Part shown: piece by piece, positions 38,001 to 47,000 of the stretch | Numbering within the stretch: position 1 is the stretch's first letter | Layout: each line of letters starts with the position of its first letter | Assembly: GCA_022747635.1 (NCBI GenBank) | Contig: JAKTNV010000001.1 | Location: 30,111,990 to 30,175,989, forward strand | DNA: 64,000 nt | Direction: 5' to 3' | Source of the DNA: Hetaerina americana | Lineage: Eukaryota; Arthropoda; Insecta; Odonata; Calopterygidae | Made by a program: the position numbers and the translations under genes | Notes under the pieces: generated by a model | Databases searched by the model: none | The model's input: the letters and a program-made list of their open reading frames with translations, nothing else | Told to the model about the DNA's origin: nothing

Positions 38001-41000
38001 GGATGACCCTCGTATTAATAGCAGTGATGGGAGAATTAAGATTCAGGGGTGATGGGGTTTAGGAACTATAGATTACTACAGATAGAAAACAATTGTGTTT
38101 TGTAAAAGAAAGGTTTTAATGATTACTAACACTGGGTTCAAACATTATTAGAAATGTAGGAGAACATGGATATTGTTTACAAATCATGAAATAACCAACT
38201 AATGCTTTACAATAAACTATTTTCTTACTCAGTCTTACTTTCAAAGCTTTCCATGTCAAACAACACATAACTATTACTTTCAAGATTCCTCTATTATTCA
38301 ACAGCCCCACCACCACTTTTCCCATTCATTGAATATCCTGTCACAAATCCCTCTATTCCCTAACCATGCCACACATTTATAGGTTTATGCTCCTCTTCAC
38401 CCTGTTTATTTTGCCATGAATTTACACACCCACATTTGCAATACTTCTAAAGCTAATGAAATTCTGTTCATTTCCATCTAAAAGACTAACCAACATTATA
38501 GCAACAAACTAAATCAGGTTCCTACTTGGACTTAAATATATCATTCAAAACTATTTTCAGACTTTTTTAACAGTTAATTTGCATTCAAAAGCACCTTACT
38601 ATGAAATTAATCTTAATCTTCATTGTTAAAGAGATTTACTGAATAAATTATTTATGATTCATAGAGCGAACATTATGACTCTAAGTCAATTTAAATTTTA
38701 ATTATCTGATAAGAATAAAAAGGGCATTACGACTCTCTGTTAGGACTTTGGATAGTGTTAAACACTCACTTTATTTAGCTTCAGTGGTAATGCTCATCCA
38801 TTGACTTGACGAATTAATGAATTAAGTGACTATCAATCTTTCTTATAGTATCAAAGACTGAAACTATAATTTCTATGAGACATTTTTTTTAGCATAAACA
38901 TCAGATTCACAGTAGTATCATGATCCCAACTTGAAGTCCTTTGTCGAGAGCACTTTGAGTGAGTACACTGTCCGTTGGATGGGACATTAAACTGTGGGAC
39001 ACATTGGCACCTTTCGTTAAAAGTGGACTAAGCCCATGCTGGGTTCTCTCCACCCTTACTCCTTTGCTATCCATCTATTATGGTGCAAATGACCTCAGCT
39101 GTCGGTCGCCTTCCATAAAACTACTAAATCAGACTCAGCTGACTCATACTCACTCATCATCCCGAAAGTAATACAGCTCTGCAGGTGCAGCCCGTGTCCA
39201 GTAACATCGTTCAGCCAGACCCATTTCCTCATTGGTCCGGGGACCACTCGTACCACTACTGTCCAAACCTCTCCTAATCCAGAAATGAAAAAGAAGCTAA
39301 TTTTCATTGCATTACTATACATTATATAAACAATGAAAGAACAGCAAATACTCAGGGATTGCATAAAATGACCCACTATATACTAATTCAGGGATGGGTG
39401 AATTATTATAATATGAATTTAGGGCATGTTACTATGACAGAAATAGAGAATTCAAAAAATAGCCTATATAGCCCACAAAATATTTCATTCTTTCAATTGC
39501 TTTCTTTTTAACTTGAACATGGAGAGGAATTTATTTTTTAGTTTTTAGGTCATGTGACCCTTAATACGCAACTAGCATTGTTAAAAAGGGGTCATCACAA
39601 TCGTAATGCCCAAGGATCTCTTAGCCCCAGGGATACTCCTCCTGATAAACATGTTTCTTTTTAAAGATTAAACCTTAAAGACAACCCACACAATCTTATG
39701 AACTTGAAAAGGGTTCCAAGTATTTAACAAATGACACAACATTTGTCAGTTGATTCCTCATTTTAGCTACCATGACAGAAATATTTAGGCATTTTCGATC
39801 TTGTATTCCAGTGTAATACATTTCATATCTGCACATGCCCTGGAAAGCTGGAAATTTAACCCCAATCAAAAAAAGCCACTATATTACTACAAAAATATAG
39901 AAAATGATGAAATATTCCACGAAATACAATATTCTGGTCACCATTCTCACATAGCTTAAAATGAAGACTCTCACATCCCCTCTGACCCGACAATGCAACT
40001 GAGCAAGCTATCAGTAAAATGCAGCTCTTTCAGCTTCTGAGCAAAGATACAAGATCTAAAAAGCTATATTCATCATAACTCTTTGATGAAACACACATGA
40101 CTGATCACAATGGTTGGACCGGAGTCAAACCACAAAAGGCATGAACAAGATGAGTTAAGGCTGATGAGTACTCAATGATAAATCATGATTTGACCCACTA
40201 CGCTTATCATTCCATAAACCAGAGCATTTAAGTCCTATTTAATCCAGAGTAATCCCATTCTCCCAACCAGGGATGAAAGGATAAAATAAGAGAAGAAAGG
40301 TTCAAGGATATCTCTCTCCTAGAATGGGATGTGGTACTTCTCATGACGTAAGCTAAGGAATAACGGTTTCCCCTGGACTATAATTAGAACATTAAGATGG
40401 ATGCAAAAATTAGGTCAAGTATTTGTGTTGGTGGTTCTGCTAGGATTTTTTTACATCAGAATATGAGATATGTTTACAAGTTCCTCAATATATATGACTT
40501 TGGAGACAAAAATGTATGTCAATGTATGTATGTCAATCTGTGATCTGAAAAAGCCAGGGTGAACTTGAGGTATGGTAGAAACAAAACCAAATGGGAAATA
40601 TGGCAACATTTAATGAGATATTTTTCCATGGTGCCTCTTTATTCTGAGTCATCCATGACTGTGTCTTTGCCAACTGCTTGCATCTGAACCTCCAAAGACC
40701 CTTTTTCCTCCCATAACCCTCGCATCACTCTTTCCCATTTCATCTGGACAGCCAGAAACTCATACATGCATCACCTACCCACTCCTCATTCTAAACTTGC
40801 CTTCCCCAATATCATACTTCTTTCCATGGACGGAAAGAAGTATGATATTGGGGAAGGAAAGGAAAGAAGTATGATATTGGGACGGCGGCACAAGTGAATA
40901 GGAAGGAGGGCCACATCTGGTAGCTAATGACTCCAAGACTGCCCCAATATGGCAGGCAGTAGGAATGTAATGGGTTTGACCAGACCGAACAGAATTTTCT

Positions 41001-44000
41001 TAAACAGTTAAATTTACCTTTCTTCTTATTCAAGAGGATATTAAACTATGTCATTTTTAAAACACTGAAGATATATACATCATCCAATAATGAAACACAA
41101 CTCATTCATTTCCAAAAGACTAAGGATTCCTCCAATGTGGATTCCCACAATGTGGCACCTTTGTGAAATGTTACCCCTAGATTCTGAAAAGTATCACCGT
41201 ACACACAGAGTAGGTACATAAACTATTCTCATGTGGCATACAGTTAAAGAAACTATAAATGGTTTCCTCTTTAACTATAAAAAAATGATAATTTATTTTA
41301 CATGCAATAAGGGAGATAATGAATGGAAGAGGGAATTTTGCATTGGAAGCAACTTACCATAAATGTAAAAAGTTGCTCAAAGAGTTACACATTTGGAGAA
41401 ATTTAATAAAAGAAGATAAGTGAGAAGTGTGGAGTGCTGTGGATAGGATGCACTAAGGAAGCACATGCACTTCGAATGCACAGATGAAATACAGAAGGGA
41501 GAGATGCTTTAGTTCGTTAAAAAAATGAAAGGACATCACAACACAATGATCTTAGACCTAGATTTAAGACTACAAAAGAGCAACTCATAGATATTACAAC
41601 CAAAACTGATGGATATAAGCAGTATGCTAAACAAACCTCCAATTCTGAAGATGCTCTTCCACTCCATCCTTTTCAGCCTTGACTTTTCCCAATATCTCCT
41701 TTGGTTCAACAGCTTCTTTTGATTCTGACTTGATGAGAGGAACTGTCTTCTCCTTTGGTGAACCACGCTGTCTGAGACTAGAAAGGCGGTTTTTTGGCAA
41801 AGAACTTGACTCGTGACGGGAAGGACTGCGGACCCTTTTGTTTCTGTGGTGGTCCTTGTAAGCACGACGACGATGAGGGCTTACTGCAAGTTAAATTATA
41901 AATACCTAACATGAATTCTATGGTTTTTGGCTCAACTTGATGGAACATCATGATGAAAAGTGATGAAAGTGATTAGGTACCTGATGATATTGACTATTCG
42001 ACGAAACCGGTCGTTTTTCAAATAAAAATCAGTGGAACTTTGATATTGATTGTAGGAGTTGATATTATTCACTTTTTATGAATGCCTAGTTTAAAGAAAA
42101 CTTTACAACACACTATTATCACCATCACATGAAACAAAGCCAATTCTTTCCAATTTTTTTCTATAATCAACAGTAACTTAACTTTCTCCAATAGTGATCC
42201 CTTTGCAAAGTAAACCTATTTTGCATCTATAATATGCTGGATAAAATTACACTGATTGTACACAAAGTTATGGTTTCTAAAATGTTTATAAGTCAAACAA
42301 TGTAACATAAAATAGAATCCAGAGTAAAGAAATGAATAGTATGAAACATTAATGTGCCACTAATGATAGAGCAACTTAGTTCTTAATTATAACCCAAGAG
42401 CAACACAATGTACTCACTAAAGCAACATCAAAAATTACTGTTTGCACAATCATATCAATATGAATACATATATATTTGTTTGGCAGTTTTTTTCACAGAA
42501 GAGACTCTTTAAACTGGCATTAATACAATATTGCAAACAGTTAATCTGGGGCACCCAAAGAACCAAACTATTTCACTGGGTAAAAGCCCAGCACAAACAC
42601 TTTTGATAATAGTGACTCTTTAATTGTACTCCGCACTTGTGCATAAAATCATGGCCATTTTGAGGTTATGACTGTATACTAGTTGCCTACAGCTTTCAAG
42701 AACACCAATCGAAACCTCCAGTGGAACTACAACATTGCAGGAAATTCAAATTGAAATTTGTCCGGAGATAACCATCGCACCCTGTATTATGAAAACAAGA
42801 AGACTAAATTGAAACATTTATGCACCACTTCTGTAGGAAAGTACAACATTATTATCAACCTCCTATTCCATCAGTAACTAACATCAAAGGAGACAGTGAA
42901 AAAATTAACAATAGCATTCCAGTGACACAGGGCACAAAACTAGGTGTGTGCAAGTGTGAAAATGTATGCAATTGTGAGCAAGGAGCTTAAGAGAGAGCAG
43001 TTTAGGTGCTTTCCTCTTACCTGCCCTTATACTGCTGTAGCCAGCATTTTAATCCTCCATAATATTAGCCCATTCACAATAAAATGTCAACATAGTTTCA
43101 TGAAAGACATGTTGAATAACATATGGATTATAGGACATACTCTGCTGGTAGAAATGCAATAGCAAAATAGGTGATTTTGGTCATGTTAGAAATAAAATAG
43201 TGACTTTCTTTTCAATAATAAAAAAGCATTTAGATTAATAAAAGGCGATTTTACAGTAACCCTTACAGCAGTTTTTAATTATTAAATGAAGTAAACACAT
43301 AACTGATAACAAAGCATGTAATATACAGCATGAAACTTTGGCAAGAGCCACCTCTTATTTGTCTGCATTTACCATATTGGCCAGACAAATGTTCCACTGG
43401 AATGCTAACTAAAAGAGCAACTTTCAGAATGTATTAATTATACAATTAGGGTGGTAAGTAAAAACTTATTTAAAATTCTCAACTTTTTCAGGCTTTACAA
43501 AAATATTTGAGACTACAAACGCATTAAAAAATACAAATATCAATTATCACTTTTTTGGGTTCACTTTGCATTATACATTGTAATGCATGTTTTACTTATA
43601 TGATGGATGTTAAGGTTTTAGAAGCTCGTTTTGAAGTGCTACATAACATTGCCTCAAGCCCTGCTTGAAGGCTCTTCCAATGGGTTTTAGTAAAAAAACC
43701 TGGAATCCAGGAATCTCAAAGAAAAATTTTAAAAACTTCCAAAGAAGATCTTTGCTGACTAACTGATTAAACTAAATTAAAAGTAATTTTGGAATAAACT
43801 TGGTGCTAATAAATTTATAATTTTAATGAACATATACATGTACAATACTAACTAGGCACTTACACTGGATTCTTTCCTTATTAGCTTATTATCACAGTAA
43901 CATTTATAACCTGGGTATGGGAGTTTTTTAGAGTAAAGGAGAGAGCAAGTCAATGCCTGTTTAATACGAATTGAAATGCATTAAAGCGTGAAGTCCACTG

Positions 44001-47000
44001 TCATACCATGAATTACCTTGTAAGGCATTTTGAAAGGTATGTTACCTTGAAAGGTATTTTGACACCATACAGAAATTTATTTGAACCTTATTAAATGTTC
44101 CCCACTTATTTTCACCATTTATGATGCACGCATGTCATTGCTAGAGCACAAATCACATAGAGTATCTAATGCCCAAGGTAACAAATAGCCTGTAACTCAC
44201 AGAAATCACAACTCTTTTTAAGTTTATTATTTGCCACAACATGAGAAAAACATTAAATGGGATGATTATGCATTAAAAACTAGCAGTAAAGTATAAATTG
44301 AAGGATATAATTCAGGGGATAATTATGGATATCCCTCATTTCTATGTCAAGAAAAGTCTTCAGAAGGAGGAGTGTGATATTTACCTGAAAAGGTTTGAAA
44401 TGATGAATTATCTGGGCTTTGAAATCTAGAAATTTATTTAATTCTTAAAAACGTTTACTTTATGAAAATAGCAGATTGAGAAGACATCTAATACCAAAAA
44501 TATCGATTTTTAAAAATGTTGAGTACTGGATTAACATATTATTTCCAATTAATGAACATGCATATCATAATCATCATGGAATGGAATGTGCATTTCATAA
44601 TATGTGAATGAATGTGTGTCTTCCTGAGAGCCAAGAACTTAAGCTATATTTTACAACTAGGTTTTCAATTCCAGTTTCTGAGTTTTTTTTATATTTCTGT
44701 TTCCAGATAGTAAGCCTCATACACAGCATACAGTTTAAAACATCTATAATATCAAAGGTCAAAAGTGATAATAGATATAAATGACAAGCAAACCTCGTGA
44801 ATGTAAATGATCTTCCCGGCGAAAGGAAGATGATACAGAATCATGGCTCTGCTCTCTTGAGTAGGACCTATGATGTGGACTACAACGCAGCCGCCTATCA
44901 TCCCTCCTATCATGCTTCCTTTCTTTTGATCTGGAATTCCTTGAAGAGCGAACACGTGGCCGGTCCCGAGATGGAGATCTGGTCCTTGATGAACGATGGA
45001 ATCCCCTCCTCCAGTCTCTTTCGGGTGATGGTGATGATTTACCTCTTCTTCCCGAGCCTTTAGATGAGTGCTTCACGGATGGTCTATTTACATCTACACG
45101 GGAAGATGACCTATCCAGTCTGTCATCAGAAGCCTCGCTAGAGATACAGCTCAGGTCTCCAGATAAGCTGAAATAGGGGAATGTATATGTGTAAGTTATT
45201 AAAATACCTCACATAAAAATATTTATATAAATATGTATGATAATGACCTGAACTGATAGAATGATGATTTATCATTCTCTCAGTGCATACCGCTGTAACT
45301 TAAGGACTTAAAGCATTTTCAAAAACATTAGTGAAAATGATAGCATGTTTGGTAGATGATAGAGCAATTTAAATTTATTAAGGGGAGAAAGAAATCAAGG
45401 CTCTGAAAATATTCAACGTCAAAATGATGATGGATGCTTCCATATGTTACAGAATTAGCTTGACCAATGTAGCTTTAATGTTTAGCAAAGCACTCCCATG
45501 AAAGATGATGCCATTTCCTTCATGTTTTTCATTCAAAACACAATGAGATACAGCATCCCATTCATCTGCAAAAATTACTGAGATTTAAGTGCAGCTGCAG
45601 GGTATCTGCTCTGAGTGTTTGGAAGAAAGGGACCGGCTATTCATCTACCACTTTTAATGCTGCTTAGGTGACTCCTAAAAATATTCATAGAAAAATCTCT
45701 ATTTGTTACTACAATTTGTTTAAATAACAGATTATACTTCCATTAAAAGTTATATGATATGATATCTATGAATTTGTTAGTATTTCAAATATATTTTAGT
45801 GCTAAAAAATGAGATACGAGTCTTTCATATGGGTGCATTGTATATGAGTGAACATAGTAGTAACCACTACCTCATAACTTTGGTTCTTAGATTTTCATGG
45901 TATTTCTCTCCATTTATCAAGCCTTCACCACGTGCATTGATATTGCTGACAACAGTTTCACAAGTGTTCCAACCAGTGGTCTGCATTCAACCAGGGAACA
46001 CCAATGAAACTGTGGTCAACAATGTCAACACACACAATGAAGGCCTGATAACTGGAGAGAACTTGTACTTCATAAATTTCTCAAATATATGAAATTCGTA
46101 GTCCAAATATTTCTCCTAAATCCACATTGGTCATTACTTTTGGTAAGTAGTTTACTATTGCCCCCCCCCCAGTATTTACCTTTCTAAAATATCACTGTGA
46201 AAGGGACATGAAATTTCAACAAGAAAAGGAGACACCAATCATAGAATTAGGGACAAGATATAAAATGTCTATGCTAAAAATTATTCCACGATAGATTTTA
46301 ATGCCTGTATGAATAACTCTTTCCATATAATCAACAAAACTGTAGGCATTTTTCAATAAATTATTCCTAAATGGCTCATAACAATATTAATATAGGGCAC
46401 TTTTTTGACACCATAACACGTATGCTCAAGCAATTTCCTATTACATAAGAAGTAGATATCCCTAATATGAATACATTTAACATAAAAATCATCCATATAT
46501 TTTTTAAATGGCTATTAGTAATAAAGAATATATATGTGGGTGAAAACATTTGAATACATTACCTAGGCACACATGAAGTTGTTTCTGAGATGGTACTTTC
46601 TTCATGCACAGGAGCAGTCAGTGGATGCAGGTTAGCCATGTTGACAAAAACTCCAGATGAAACAGGAGATGGGGAAGGAGTAGGATAAAAACTTCCCGGC
46701 AAAGGTGTATATACAGGTGGAGGAGCTACTACAGGAGGTGGGATGTGTGAGGGTGGTGGATAAGGAGGAATATACACTGATACTGGAGGTTGCTCATAGT
46801 AAACATTTGGATAGGTTTGAAGAGATGATACTGGGTTTACTGGTGACTGTGGTGGAGGTTGTACATATGGAGGTGGTTGCATATATGCCTGTATTGGAGG
46901 AGGATATGGCGGAGGCCATGCTGTTTGTTCACAAGGAGGTTGTGACGGCCTGAAATCAGACGAAGATGCACAAATCAATTAATTATCAAGAATAGTAGTA

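Noticed and set aside
46705..46953. Plus-strand open frame opposite DROSHA exon 2
   Set aside because: Shadow of the proline-rich coding exon on the other strand.
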